Program-made: the position numbers and the translations under genes
In this document: one piece after another, positions 17,517-26,887 of the stretch
How the letters are laid out: each line of letters opens with the position of its first letter
Position numbering within the stretch: position 1 is the stretch's first letter
NCBI RefSeq assembly: GCF_041080835.1
Contig: NZ_CP129683.1
Location: 1,984,001 to 2,048,000 of the forward strand
From: Bifidobacterium sp. WK012_4_13
GTDB lineage: Bacteria; Actinomycetota; Actinomycetes; Actinomycetales; Bifidobacteriaceae
DNA length: 64,000 bases
Reading direction: 5' to 3'
The notes under the pieces: generated by a model
Told to the model about the DNA's origin: nothing
The model's database searches: none
The model's input: the letters and a program-made list of their open reading frames with translations, nothing else

Positions 17517-17744
17517 TCACTCGTTGCCATAGGCGGTGGTTCGGTCGGCGCGGTATCTCTCGAAGCTCTTAAACATTAGGCTCGCCTCGTTCTCGATACG
17601 GCTGAGTCTGCGTTCAAAGGCTCGGTCATGGATGGCGATATGGCAGAGTGTCGATGGCAGCAGGCCTGTTTTGAACTGTGCCTGATGTACCGCCTGACCT
17701 TGTAGGATCGTTTGACACACTTGGACACTCAACACTAACCCTTG
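17517..17744 (-). pseudogene. Possible gene remnant abutting tRNA-Leu
   Basis: On the minus strand a frame ending at 17517 has codon use like the neighbouring genes (reading ...RRLSRIENEASLMFKSFERYR...). It runs back into the 3' end of tRNA-Leu, so it has no natural start. I do not recognise it. A C-terminal fragment left by insertion or deletion at the tRNA is one reading; chance is another. Confidence 0.25.
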
Positions 17745-17825
17745 TGCGCGAGATGGGACTTGAACCCACACGTCCGAAGACACAGGAACCTAAATCCTGC
17801 GCGGCTACCATTACGCCACTCGCGC
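17745..17825 (-). tRNA. tRNA-Leu (anticodon TAG)
   Basis: Reading the minus strand, the acceptor arm GCGCGAG at 17825 pairs with CTCGCGC at 17746-17752. The D arm, an anticodon stem CAGGA/TCCTG with loop TTTAGGT, a long variable arm (TCTTCGGACG) and a T arm with GGTTCAAGTCC are all present. The anticodon TAG and the class II variable arm identify leucine. The CCA end is not encoded. Confidence 0.93.
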
Positions 17826-17944
17826 CTCGTATGCCCGGCACGGCAACATGTGAAAAAGAATGGTTCGAACCCTGTCTGCACCTTTACCACGCCGGAGTTG
17901 CACCCCTGACCCTGCATCCCTGCAGATGCGTCAGGTCAGATGCA

Positions 17945-18020
17945 TGGAGCCACTTGACAGAATCGAACTGTCGACCTGCTCATTACGAGTGAGCCGCTCT
18001 ACCAACTGAGCTAAAGTGGC
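17945..18020 (-). tRNA. tRNA-Thr (anticodon CGT)
   Basis: On the minus strand the cloverleaf starts GCCACTTTAGCTCAGTTGG. It has anticodon stem GCTCA/TGAGC around CTCGTAA, the T arm GACAGTTCGATTCTGTC, and an encoded CCA at 17945-17947. The anticodon CGT reads ACG. Confidence 0.93.
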
Positions 18021-18185
18021 AAGTCGCCGAGAACCACCATGAGACCTTGCCCGGCCTAAAACCGTATGCCTCGGAATAAACTCCGGCACAATCTTAAGAG
18101 TGTACCGAAAACTTGAGATTTGTCCAGTTTTGAAGCACTGTGTCGCGCGTTTCATCGTGTACAAGATCTGAGAGACAATGGGAGC

Positions 18186-19310
18186 ATGACATTCGAGGAC
18201 TTTCATGCAATCATTCCAGCCGGCGGAGTCGGAACGCGTCTTTGGCCGTTGAGCCGCAAGGCAAGACCGAAATTTCTCTTTGATGTGGCTGGGTCAGGAA
18301 GGACTCTCATCCAATCAACCTTCGATCGGCTGATTCCGCTTTGCGGGGCGGCAAACATATATATATCGACGGGGGAGCAGCATGTCGCACCGATTTGTGA
18401 GCAATTGCCCCAGCTCGACTCGTCGGCGATATTTCCTGAGCCCTCGCCTCGAGATTCAACGGCGGCCATCGCTCTGGCCGCAGCGGTCATTGCGCGCCGA
18501 TTCGGCGAGAAATCAGTGGTGGGTTCGTTCGCAGCCGATCATGTTATTCGTAACAAGACCGCTTTCGAGCAATCCGTGCATCAGGCGATCGTCACGGCCC
18601 GTGCAGGCTATGTGACGACCATTGGGATCGCTGCATCGCGACCATCCACCGCGTTCGGATATATCCATGAGGGGCGTTCCCTGGCTTCGGAGATTCCAGA
18701 TGCACCCTCTGCGCATTTGGTCGAGGCATTCGTGGAAAAGCCCGATGCCCAAACGGCTCAGGCATATCTTGAGACAGGTGAATATCGCTGGAATGCGGGC
18801 ATGTTCATCATGAGGGCCGATGTGCTGCTGAAGAGCCTGGAACAGACCAAGCCGGGAATATACGAAGCTGTACGGTCGATTGCAGACGCTTGGGACAAGG
18901 GCAAGGATCAAAGGGAAGATGCCATGAATAGATGGTGGCATGGCATCGAGAAAATCGCCTTGGACTATTCCGTCGCAGAGCCGGTTGCGGCTCAAAGCGG
19001 GGTGGCCGTCATCCCAGGTGGATTTGGATGGGACGATGTTGGCGACTTCAATTCGGTGGCCGCGCTGTTGCCAAGTTCGAACAGGCAGAACATCAAGGTT
19101 CTTGGTGACGCAGACAGTCTGGTCTATCTTGATTCGGCAGGAGACGTCGTCGCACCGCAGTCAGGAAGGACGATTGCGTTGCTGGGGGTCGATGACCTCA
19201 TCGTCATCGACACACCCGACGCGCTTCTGATTGCCCCTCGGGCACGAAGCCAGCAGGTCAAGCAGATGGTCGCTCACCTGTCCGAATCCGGCCATGGCGA
19301 CATCCTGTGA
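18186..19310 (+). CDS. manC: Mannose-1-phosphate guanylyltransferase
   Basis: 374 residues from the ATG at 18186, which follows GGGAGC. It makes GDP-mannose from mannose-1-phosphate and GTP. The nucleotide-binding signature AIIPAGGVGTRLWPLSRKARPKF is at residues 8-30 (quoted as the family motif). EPSPRDSTAAIALAA, AADHVI, FGYIHEG, FVEKPD and WNAGMFI follow in the expected order. The C-terminal isomerase domain of bifunctional ManC/AlgA enzymes is absent, so this is the single-function type. It stands alone without other GDP-mannose genes, so its use (mannosylated glycan or lipid) is inferred. The symbol is given by function. Confidence 0.85.
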   Translation: MTFEDFHAIIPAGGVGTRLWPLSRKARPKFLFDVAGSGRTLIQSTFDRLIPLCGAANIYISTGEQHVAPICEQLPQLDSSAIFPEPSPRDSTAAIALAAAVIARRFGEKSVVGSFAADHVIRNKTAFEQSVHQAIVTARAGYVTTIGIAASRPSTAFGYIHEGRSLASEIPDAPSAHLVEAFVEKPDAQTAQAYLETGEYRWNAGMFIMRADVLLKSLEQTKPGIYEAVRSIADAWDKGKDQREDAMNRWWHGIEKIALDYSVAEPVAAQSGVAVIPGGFGWDDVGDFNSVAALLPSSNRQNIKVLGDADSLVYLDSAGDVVAPQSGRTIALLGVDDLIVIDTPDALLIAPRARSQQVKQMVAHLSESGHGDIL

Positions 19311-19500
19311 TGCACAGGCCTTGGCGACGGTCAAGGCTGGATGGGCCACAGTTGTGAAGTCTTGAACGGAGCGCGCTGAAGACCGCCGCCAGACAACGAC
19401 TTGCGGCTCGACGCCCCAGCCGCTGTAGCGTGCAAGAACTTGTTTGATAATGTCCGCTTTTGTGAGTAATGTGAACAGCGGAATCCGAGGCAAACTAAAA

Positions 19501-19516
19501 ATGCAAACGTTTGCAT
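19501..19516. promoter_or_regulatory. Perfect LacI-type operator before pgi
   Basis: ATGCAAACGTTTGCAT is a perfect 16-bp palindrome with the central CG and AAACGTTT core typical of LacI-family operators. It lies 36 bp upstream of the pgi start. A TGATAAT at about 19446 could be the -10 box, which would place the operator downstream of the transcription start. Confidence 0.7.
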
Positions 19517-19552
19517 CGCTTGAACAACGAAGTTGATGAAAGGAATCGAATC

Positions 19553-21247
19553 ATGGCGATTAACCCCCCTATTGATGCCACCACCACCCAGGCATGGAAG
19601 GACTTGCAGAAGCACTTCGAGGATTTGCAGCGCGAGGGTATCGACCTGCGAACCTGGTTCAACGAAGATTCGCAGCGCACTGCGAAGCTGAGCTTCGATG
19701 CCGGCGATTTGCATTTCGATCTCTCAAAGAACCTTATCAAGCCGGAAACGCTGCCATTGCTTGCCAACCTTGCCAAGAGCGTCAATCTTGAAGAGCGCCT
19801 CAAGGCGATGTACAGCGGCGTGCACATCAACAACACCGAAGACCGTGCGGTGCTTCACACCGTGCTGCGTCGCCCAGTCGAGGACGAGGGCAAATACGTC
19901 GTCGATGGCCAGGACACCGTCAAGGATGTTCGTGAAACGCTCGATCGCATCTATGCCTTCGCCGACAAGGTCCGTTCCGGCGAATGGAAGGGTGTGAGTG
20001 GAAAGAAGATTGAAACCGTTGTCAACATCGGCATCGGTGGATCCGATCTCGGTCCGAATATGGCATATCAGGCACTGAAGCCCTATGCCGATGCTGGTAT
20101 CTCCGCCCGCTACATCTCCAACATCGATCCCAACGATCTGGCCGAAAAGACCAAGGGACTGAACCCAGAGACGACACTATTCATCATCGTGTCCAAGACC
20201 TTCTCGACGCTCGAAACCCTCACCAACGCACGCGAGGCAAAGGCATGGCTGCTCGAGGAGCTTCAGGCGCAAGGCGCGATCGATGGTTCTGAGGATCAGG
20301 CCAAGGATGCCATCAAACGTCACTTCGTCGCAGTCTCCACGGCTCTCGACAAGGTCGAGGCATTCGGCATCGACCCACAGAACGCCTTTGGCTTCTGGAA
20401 CTGGGTCGGCGGCCGTTACTCGGTGGACTCCGCTGTCGGCACCTCGCTCGCCGTCGTCTTCGGACCTGCGCGCTTCGAAGAGTTCCTTCACGGCTTCCAT
20501 GAGATCGACGAGTACTTCGCCAACACACCCATCGAAGAGAACGTCGTCGCTCTCTTGGGTCTTATCAACGTCTGGTACGTCAACTTCTTCGGAGCCCATT
20601 CGCATGCGGTGCTCCCATATGACCAATATCTGAATCGCTTCCCGGCCTATCTGCAGCAGCTGACGATGGAATCCAACGGCAAGTCGGTTCGTTGGGACGG
20701 CACCCCTGTCACGTCGCAGACCGGGGAAATCTATTGGGGCGAGCCGGGAACCAATGGCCAGCACGCCTTCTACCAACTCATCCATCAGGGCACACGTCTG
20801 ATTCCAGCCGACTTCATAGCATTCGCGAACACGCCCAACCCCGTCAGGGACGGCGATCAGGATGTCCATGAGCTCTTCCTTGCCAACTACTTCGCGCAGA
20901 CCAAGGCGCTTGCATTTGGCAAGACCGCGGACGAGGTCCGTGCAGAGGGCACACCGGAGGCGATAGTACCGGCACGCGTCTTCACAGGGAACCGGCCAAC
21001 GACATCGATTCTTGGCGACGCACTGACACCATTCGCGCTTGGCGAGCTGATCGCTCTCTACGAGCACATCACCTTCGTCGAAGGTACGGTCTGGGGCCTC
21101 GATTCCTATGATCAGTGGGGCGTTGAACTTGGCAAGGTCCTTGCGAAGCAGATCACGCCTGCCATTTCCAGCGATGACGAGGCTCTGGCTCAGCAGGATC
21201 AGTCCACTCAGTCACTGATCAACTTCTACCGAGCACATCGCGTCTAG
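19553..21247 (+). CDS. pgi: Glucose-6-phosphate isomerase
   Basis: 564 residues. It interconverts glucose-6-phosphate and fructose-6-phosphate, feeding hexose phosphates to the fructose-6-phosphate phosphoketolase route in bifidobacteria. Motifs: [49 protein letters not shown], the ESNGKSV block and [19 protein letters not shown], then the C-terminal [11 protein letters not shown]. The ATG at 19553 is preceded by AAAGGAATCG. A strong terminator follows. The LacI-type operator upstream suggests sugar-responsive control. Confidence 0.96.
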   Translation: MAINPPIDATTTQAWKDLQKHFEDLQREGIDLRTWFNEDSQRTAKLSFDAGDLHFDLSKNLIKPETLPLLANLAKSVNLEERLKAMYSGVHINNTEDRAVLHTVLRRPVEDEGKYVVDGQDTVKDVRETLDRIYAFADKVRSGEWKGVSGKKIETVVNIGIGGSDLGPNMAYQALKPYADAGISARYISNIDPNDLAEKTKGLNPETTLFIIVSKTFSTLETLTNAREAKAWLLEELQAQGAIDGSEDQAKDAIKRHFVAVSTALDKVEAFGIDPQNAFGFWNWVGGRYSVDSAVGTSLAVVFGPARFEEFLHGFHEIDEYFANTPIEENVVALLGLINVWYVNFFGAHSHAVLPYDQYLNRFPAYLQQLTMESNGKSVRWDGTPVTSQTGEIYWGEPGTNGQHAFYQLIHQGTRLIPADFIAFANTPNPVRDGDQDVHELFLANYFAQTKALAFGKTADEVRAEGTPEAIVPARVFTGNRPTTSILGDALTPFALGELIALYEHITFVEGTVWGLDSYDQWGVELGKVLAKQITPAISSDDEALAQQDQSTQSLINFYRAHRV

Positions 21248-21268
21248 TCCATCCGAACTTGACTCAAC

Positions 21269-21323
21269 GCCTGCTGCGAGCCCCGTTTGCATAACGGGTG
21301 CCTTCTGCAGCAGGCATTTTTTT
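21269..21323 (+). terminator. pgi terminator
   Basis: GCCTGCTGC (21269-21277) pairs with GCAGCAGGC (21307-21315), with an inner CCCGTT/AACGGG hairpin, followed by ATTTTTTTG. Confidence 0.85.
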
Positions 21324-21567
21324 GCTCATTCTTGCAGTTGGTCGCATGAATGGGCTAATATATCAATCTGATATGCCGGAATTGCGGGTTGCCGTATGGA
21401 CCCTGATTCCATCAGGTCCAGCCATGCGGTGCAGAAAGCATCGTACAATGGCGGACTGGCACTCTCCTGCAGGCAGACCTGTGGGGAATGATTGGGTTTG
21501 TCTCCACGCCAAGTCGTGATCGGGCCCCTTATCATGCGCTGATGTACGGCAGCGATGGAGGAACAGC
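21324..21567. other. rplS leader region
   Basis: No gene. The stretch holds ATATCA-ATC-TGATAT near 21358 and a hairpin at 21398-21419 (GGACCCTGAT with ATCAGGTCC, one bulge, three-base loop). The promoter and a possible autoregulatory leader of rplS should be here. Confidence 0.5.
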
Positions 21568-21945
21568 ATGAACGCCATTCAAGACTTTGAAGCCAAGCAG
21601 ATGAAGTCAGAGGAGTCGATTCCCGATTTCCGCTCTGGAGATACCGTTGAGGTCAATGTGAACATCACAGAAGGCAACAACACCCGTATCCAGGCCTTCA
21701 CAGGCGTTGTGATCGCACGCTCCGGCACGGGTCTTCGCGAGACCTTCGTGGTTCGCAAGGTGAGCTTCGGCGTCGGTATCGAGCGTCGCTTCCCACTGCA
21801 CTCCCCGCAGATTGACTCCGTCAAGTTGCTGCGCAGAGGCCGCGTTCGTCGTGCGAAGCTGTATTACCTGCGTGATCTTCGTGGAAAGGCGGCTCGTATC
21901 GTTGAGCGCAAGGACAACAAGGCAACGACTTCCGAAGAGAAGTAG
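21568..21945 (+). CDS. rplS: 50S ribosomal protein L19
   Basis: 125 residues, normal for the family with a short extra C-terminal tail. [29 protein letters not shown] near residues 24-52, then [24 protein letters not shown], are diagnostic. L19 sits at the 30S-50S interface. GGAGGAACAGC precedes the ATG. It is first in a run with lepB and rnhB, separated from them by a hairpin. Confidence 0.97.
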   Translation: MNAIQDFEAKQMKSEESIPDFRSGDTVEVNVNITEGNNTRIQAFTGVVIARSGTGLRETFVVRKVSFGVGIERRFPLHSPQIDSVKLLRRGRVRRAKLYYLRDLRGKAARIVERKDNKATTSEEK

Positions 21946-21978
21946 TTCCATGATCCAGCCTATGCGGTAGGGCATCAG

Positions 21979-22010
21979 AATGACCCGAAGTCTTTCGACT
22001 CCGGGTCATT
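21979..22010 (+). terminator. Hairpin after rplS
   Basis: AATGACCCG (21979-21987) pairs with CGGGTCATT (22002-22010), with an inner AGTC/GACT pair around TTTC. The tail TTGCTTAG is only weakly T-rich, so it may be a partial terminator. Confidence 0.6.
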
Positions 22011-22112
22011 TGCTTAGGGGATGGACTGCAATATAGTCGTGAGTTGCACAAGCCGACGGTTCCAGGGCTCCACCACACGAAGTTTCACTTTAGGAAAGCG
22101 AAGTAGCAAGCC

Positions 22113-22865
22113 GTGCACGATTCAGACGACGATGAATATGTGATCGCAGTTGCGGACAGAGGGGTGGATCCTTCCGCGAAGCTACGGCGTGGTCGAGGCG
22201 CTCGACATAAGAAAAGGCCGCAGACTCCGCAGACCGAACCGTTGTTCAGCGTCAGAAACGTATTCATGCTCTTCGTGCTTCCCCTCGCCATCGTCATCGT
22301 CATTCGAGTTTTCTTCCTGGGCTTCTATTCGATACCATCCGAGTCGATGATGGACACCATTCAGGTTGGCGACCGCGTCATAACGTCGAAGATCGCTCCA
22401 CGGTATCCCGGTCTTTCTCGTGGGGACATCATAGTCTTCAAGGATCCTGCGCATTGGCTGAGCGCCGAGAGCTCTTCGTCGTCCTATCAGAACAGCGAAT
22501 ATCTGATCAAGAGACTCATTGGCCTTCCAGGTGACACCGTCGCATGCAAGGGAGCGGGATCTCCGATAACGGTGAACGGCGTTGCGATAGATGAGAAGGA
22601 ATACATTCGACCAGGCGTAGACCCAAGTTCGATAACCTTCAGTGTGAAGGTCACATCCGGCCATGTGTTCGTTCTTGGCGACAACCGTTCGAATTCCGCT
22701 GATTCCCGCTACCATCTCAATGACGGTGACAGCGGGTTGGTTCCTGAATCGGATGTGGTCGGAGTCGGTCTGGTGGTGTATTGGCCACTTTCACGATGGT
22801 CGGTGCTCAGCAGCCATGGCAGCGTTTTCTCAGCGGTGCCGGATTCCGGCACAGCAGCGAAGTGA
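22113..22865 (+). CDS. lepB: Signal peptidase I
   Basis: 250 residues. It cleaves signal peptides from secreted proteins on the outer face of the membrane. One membrane helix (about residues 48-68) is followed by the catalytic serine in YSIPSESMMDT, the lysine in YLIKRLIGLPGD, and the C-terminal VFVLGDNRSNSADSR box. The start is a GTG at 22113 with a distant AGGAAAG. rnhB begins eight bases after the stop, so the two are co-transcribed. Confidence 0.93.
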   Translation: MHDSDDDEYVIAVADRGVDPSAKLRRGRGARHKKRPQTPQTEPLFSVRNVFMLFVLPLAIVIVIRVFFLGFYSIPSESMMDTIQVGDRVITSKIAPRYPGLSRGDIIVFKDPAHWLSAESSSSSYQNSEYLIKRLIGLPGDTVACKGAGSPITVNGVAIDEKEYIRPGVDPSSITFSVKVTSGHVFVLGDNRSNSADSRYHLNDGDSGLVPESDVVGVGLVVYWPLSRWSVLSSHGSVFSAVPDSGTAAK

Positions 22866-22873
22866 GGATACGG

Positions 22874-23599
22874 ATGTCGTCGGAATCTTCAAGGGCCAAG
22901 GCGACGGTTCACGCAGTTCCCACGCTTGAGATGGAGCGTTCGATCGGCTCCGAGGGATTTGACCTGATCATCGGTCTCGATGAGGTCGGACGGGGCTCCC
23001 TGGCTGGTCCGGTGATGGTAGGTGCGGCATCGCTGCTTTCGGCTTCGCTTCGAGATCATGACGTCCCAGAGGGGCTTGCCGATTCCAAGATGCTTTCGCC
23101 ACAACGCAGGGAAAGACTCGTCGCTCCACTTCGAGCTTGGACGGATACCTGCGCCATAGGTTCGGCGAGCAATCGTGAGATCGATCAGCTGGGCATCTCT
23201 CATGCGCTTGGTCTGGCCGCCTTAAGAGCGATCTGCGCGGTGGAGAAAGCCCTGAAGCTGCAATCCGGGAGCGGTCAGGCAAGGGTCGCTGCCATTCTGG
23301 ATGGCCCATTCGACTATGTCACCAAGGCGCTGAACGCATTCGATACGCCTGATGTATCAATCATTCCCAAGGTGTTCACCAAGATTCGTGCGGATTCATC
23401 CTGTGCGACCGTCGCGGCCGCATCGGTTCTCGCCAAGGTGCGACGCGATGCGGTGATGACGGAACTCTCTCTCAGCAGTCCCGAATACGCTCCTTTCCAT
23501 TGGGAGCATAACAAAGGCTATGGTTCAGCGGCCCATCGAGAGGCGATACGAAAATTTGGTCCTTCTGACCTGCACCGTGTGACATGGCACCTGCTGTAG
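22874..23599 (+). CDS. rnhB: Ribonuclease HII
   Basis: 241 residues from the ATG at 22874 behind GTGAGGATACGG. It removes ribonucleotides from DNA. GLDEVGRGSLAGPVMVGAASL carries the first two catalytic acids (DE). DSKMLSPQRRE, the AILDG segment and the KVRADS-like KIRADSSCATVAAASVLAKV region supply the rest, followed by the GYGSAAH box. Confidence 0.94.
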   Translation: MSSESSRAKATVHAVPTLEMERSIGSEGFDLIIGLDEVGRGSLAGPVMVGAASLLSASLRDHDVPEGLADSKMLSPQRRERLVAPLRAWTDTCAIGSASNREIDQLGISHALGLAALRAICAVEKALKLQSGSGQARVAAILDGPFDYVTKALNAFDTPDVSIIPKVFTKIRADSSCATVAAASVLAKVRRDAVMTELSLSSPEYAPFHWEHNKGYGSAAHREAIRKFGPSDLHRVTWHLL

Positions 23600-23805
23600 A
23601 CGACCTCGGAAGGGTTTGTGTCGTCTTGGGCGGCGACTTGCGAAGATCTGCCATGTGCGTGGGACTGCCAGGTTCGTGGGGCTGCGAAGTATGGGGGCTG
23701 CGAAGGCGCGGAACCATAATGCTTGCCATAGGGATTGTCGGCATCGTCATGGTGGCCATTGAGACGTTTCGGTCACAGTGAGAGAAGAATCGCAGAGAGA
23801 CGAGT

Positions 23806-24963
23806 ATGCTCGAGGAAACCGAGACTGATGGGAGAAGTCTGAGCATGAGCAGCACAGCTGACATACGCAATGCCAAGAAACGCCCTTCCATATTCGAGGT
23901 TGCACGCTCTGCGGGCGTCTCGCATCAAACCGTTTCCCGCGTGATCAACGATTCGCCGGATGTCTCCGAAACGACTCGTGCGAAGGTGCAACGGGCAATC
24001 GATAGGCTGGGATACCGTCCGAGTAGCTCCGCAAGGGCACTGGCGTCCAGAAGGTCTCGAACCATAGGACTGATCGTCGGGGGCATGCGCTTTCACGGTC
24101 AGCTATCGACCATGGGAGCGATTGAGAGCGTCGCCAGATCTCACGGCTTTTTCATATCGTTCGGACTGATCGATGAGGCGAAGGATTCGAAAAGAGACGT
24201 GGAGAGACTCTGTGGCATGTTTCTTGAGCAGAATGTCGACGCGTTCATATTTCTCGCCCCGACTGACATGATGTTTGCCGCAGCATGTCAGACGAGAAGC
24301 AGCAAGCCGAAGGTCATCGTCAGCGCGACCCATGGAAAGATGAGCGTCGAAGAGGGAATGACCCATAATCGAGGAAGCGGTGTCGCCTCGTTTCTCGGAA
24401 TAGACCAGTGGTCGGCGATGAAGGACGTTGCGACGGTCGTGAGAGGGATGGAGCATCGCAGCGCCCTGTACCTTTCGGGTCCTCCTCAGTGGCGTGACGC
24501 ACAAACCAGGTTGCAGGCCTGGCAGACATATTGCCGTCAGATGAGCATCCAAACGTGCATCGTTCGCGCAAGGGACTGGTCGGCAGGCGAGGCATATGCG
24601 CTGATGAATCATTTCCTCGATGAGATCGGCAGAGGTGGCAGCGCATTGCCGACAGTCGTGGTCGCCGCAAGCGACAGCCAGGCCATCGGCGCTTCGAGGG
24701 CAATGCATGAGCATGGCATTCGAATACCTCAGGACGTGAGTCTTGTCGGCTTTGATGACATGCCAGGCATGGATAACCTATACCCTCCGTTGACCACGGT
24801 TCATCCGCACTTCGACCAACTGGGGGCTCTTGCAATGCGCGAGGCGCTTGCACTGATGGGTGAGGGGCCCCACCCACTGTTCAGGGAGAGCCTGCATGGT
24901 GCAGGACTCGTCCCTGCGACGCTTATGAAAAGACGCTCGTTGGCCAAGGCTCGCATGCACTGA
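23806..24963 (+). CDS. LacI family transcriptional regulator
   Basis: 385 residues, or 371 from the ATG at 23848. The N-terminal HTH is complete: SIFEVARSAGVSHQTVSRVINDSPDVSETTRAKV, then the hinge helix YRPSSSARALASRRS. The C-terminal periplasmic-binding-like domain ends with the usual VSLVGFDDMPGMDNLYPPLTTV block, which forms the sugar pocket. A sugar effector is expected but cannot be named. No sugar-use genes are adjacent. It is a candidate, by family only, for the palindrome before pgi about 4.3 kb away. Confidence 0.92.
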   Translation: MLEETETDGRSLSMSSTADIRNAKKRPSIFEVARSAGVSHQTVSRVINDSPDVSETTRAKVQRAIDRLGYRPSSSARALASRRSRTIGLIVGGMRFHGQLSTMGAIESVARSHGFFISFGLIDEAKDSKRDVERLCGMFLEQNVDAFIFLAPTDMMFAAACQTRSSKPKVIVSATHGKMSVEEGMTHNRGSGVASFLGIDQWSAMKDVATVVRGMEHRSALYLSGPPQWRDAQTRLQAWQTYCRQMSIQTCIVRARDWSAGEAYALMNHFLDEIGRGGSALPTVVVAASDSQAIGASRAMHEHGIRIPQDVSLVGFDDMPGMDNLYPPLTTVHPHFDQLGALAMREALALMGEGPHPLFRESLHGAGLVPATLMKRRSLAKARMH

Positions 24964-25213
24964 TTGGTTTCCTGATGCCGTGCTGCGAGAAAGCAATCTC
25001 AGCGCAGCGCTCAGGGCCAAGTACCGATATGGCCTTGCGCAACCTGCCTGCAAACATATGTCGGGCATCGGAGGAATCGGATGCATGCGAGCGAGGCAAT
25101 CCGAATCACGCAGCCGTTCATACCATGTTCGACCACATTGCAGGGGCAGCTCGGTCGGTTCTGGGATGAGTATTAGTGTGGGTATGGAAAGTCCAAGGAG
25201 AGAAAGGAAAACC

Positions 25214-26101
25214 GTGATACCAGAGAACGGCGGAATCGAAGCGGGAATTCCTCTGATTGGCCTTGCTGACGGGAATAGGATTCCTCAGGTCGGTCTGGGC
25301 GTCCTGCGCATCGACGATGACGAGACAGCGCCCGTCATCGAATCTGCCCTGCAGGTCGGCTATCGCCACATCGATACCGCCGCGGGCTATGGCAATGAGG
25401 GCGGGGTCGGGAAAGGTCTGGAAGCGGGAGGCTTCAATTCGGGCGAACTGCGTTCCGGGCTCTGGCTGACGACAAAGCTCAGGGATTCCGAGCAAGGCTA
25501 TGACACTGCATTGAGGGCGTTCGACCGCCAACTTGGCCTGCTTCGAAGCGAATATGTCGACATGTACATGATTCACTGGCCAACCCCGTTCAATTGGCGT
25601 GCGGAAGAGACATGGAAGGCCTTTGTCAGGCTTCGAGATGAAGGTCGAGTGAAGACCCTTGGAGTCTGCAACTTTCTGCCGGCAGACCTTGAACGCCTGC
25701 ACAGGGAGACAGGGGAGTATCCGGCAATCGACCAGATCGAGCTGCATCCGACATGGCAGCAGAGGGATGTGACGGCATATTGCAGACGTCACCATATCGC
25801 GGTGCAGGCATATTCTCCTCTGGCAAGGGGAGCCGACCTTGACGCCGGTGGTGGGCTTCTCGCAGAGATGGCAAGAAGGCACAGCACAGAGGTCAGACAG
25901 GTATCTCCAGCCCAGATAATCCTTCGCTGGCATATCGAAAACGGTACGATCGTCATCCCAAAGTCCGTGCATCGTGAACGCCAGATGGACAATCTGGCCC
26001 TCTTCGACTTCGCACTCAGTGCCGACGAGCATGAGGCGATCACCGCCCTCGATGGTCCACAGAGATCCGGGCACGATCCATGCACCTTCTCGTATTCGTA
26101 G
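25214..26101 (+). CDS. Aldo/keto reductase, 2,5-diketogluconate reductase-like
   Basis: 295 residues from the GTG at 25214, which follows AGAAAGGAAAACC; upstream in-frame ATGs at 25166 and 25184 lack an SD. Catalytic residues are visible in HIDTAAGYGNE (Asp, Tyr), WLTTKLRD (Lys) and MYMIHWP (His). The C-terminal IPKSVHRERQMDNLALFDF is the NADPH-binding loop. Substrates of this group are small aldehydes and ketones. The exported HNH protein starts ten bases after the stop, so they share a transcript. Confidence 0.9.
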   Translation: MIPENGGIEAGIPLIGLADGNRIPQVGLGVLRIDDDETAPVIESALQVGYRHIDTAAGYGNEGGVGKGLEAGGFNSGELRSGLWLTTKLRDSEQGYDTALRAFDRQLGLLRSEYVDMYMIHWPTPFNWRAEETWKAFVRLRDEGRVKTLGVCNFLPADLERLHRETGEYPAIDQIELHPTWQQRDVTAYCRRHHIAVQAYSPLARGADLDAGGGLLAEMARRHSTEVRQVSPAQIILRWHIENGTIVIPKSVHRERQMDNLALFDFALSADEHEAITALDGPQRSGHDPCTFSYS

Positions 26102-26111
26102 ACCGGGAATC

Positions 26112-26852
26112 ATGTCACGTATCTCTAGACGCAGACGATCGCATCGCAGGGCTTCGTCGTTGGACCGATTGCTGTCGCTGCTTGTCATCGCCGTGATGGC
26201 TGGCGTCACTGTCGGGCTTGCACTGCCGAAGTTCAGCGATCGGATCAACGACCTTACCGGTGGCTATCATGCAGCGGGCACGGCAGCCGCTGCGGTGCAG
26301 GCGTTGAAGGTTTCCGATGCGCTGCCAGGAACCGGTCACTATGACCGGAAGAGCTTTGGCTTTCGTGAGACGGATACCGATGGCGATGGATGCGATATTC
26401 GTGATGACGTGCTTTCCAGGGATCTCAGCTCGGTCAGATACAGATATGCCGGAAGCTGCATCGTCGAATCGGGCATTCTGAAAGATCCATACACCACAGA
26501 GACCATTCACTTCGCCAGAGGGCCGTCAACCAGTGCAAAGGTACAGATCGACCATGTCGTCGCCCTCGAGAATGCCTGGCAGTCAGGTGCGAATACCTGG
26601 TCCAAGGCGGAGAAATATCGATTTGGCAATGATCCCTACAACCTGCTTGCCGTGGATGGGAGTGCGAATCAAGAGAAGGGCAGCGCATCAGCGGCGCATT
26701 GGCTGCCCAGCAATCGGTCCTATCAATGCAGCTATGTTTCAAGGCAGATCGGGGTCAAGACCAAATATCATCTGACAGTCACCGATGCTGAAAGGCGTGC
26801 GATGCTTGCGGTCCTTCACACCTGCCCCGATCGCTCGCTGCCATCAGACTGA
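26112..26852 (+). CDS. Exported HNH endonuclease family protein
   Basis: 246 residues. A very basic N-terminus (SRRRRSHRR) leads into one hydrophobic helix near residues 18-37, so the protein is secreted or membrane-tethered. The nuclease core lies in VQIDHVVALENAWQSGA (the H and N of the HNH site), then NDPYNLLAVDGSANQEKGS and HWLPSNRSYQCSYV. This arrangement is typical of actinobacterial secreted HNH (DUF1524-like) nucleases. A GDGCDIRDDVL motif near residue 90 probably adds metal ligands. A role in scavenging or in attacking foreign DNA is inference. Confidence 0.85.
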   Translation: MSRISRRRRSHRRASSLDRLLSLLVIAVMAGVTVGLALPKFSDRINDLTGGYHAAGTAAAAVQALKVSDALPGTGHYDRKSFGFRETDTDGDGCDIRDDVLSRDLSSVRYRYAGSCIVESGILKDPYTTETIHFARGPSTSAKVQIDHVVALENAWQSGANTWSKAEKYRFGNDPYNLLAVDGSANQEKGSASAAHWLPSNRSYQCSYVSRQIGVKTKYHLTVTDAERRAMLAVLHTCPDRSLPSD

Positions 26853-26887
26853 TGTCCGTGCCGCATCGGCGCAGGCAAGGGCGAACC

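Noticed and set aside
18102..18120. CCGAAAACTTGAGATTTG as a half copy of the dispersed palindrome
   Set aside because: Only about ten bases of the arm core match and there is no opposite arm; chance is likely.
20177..21067. 296-codon minus-strand frame opposite pgi
   Set aside because: Shadow of pgi; no motif.
25118..26248. 376-codon minus-strand frame opposite the second aldo/keto reductase
   Set aside because: Shadow of a confirmed gene; no Shine-Dalgarno sequence or family motif.
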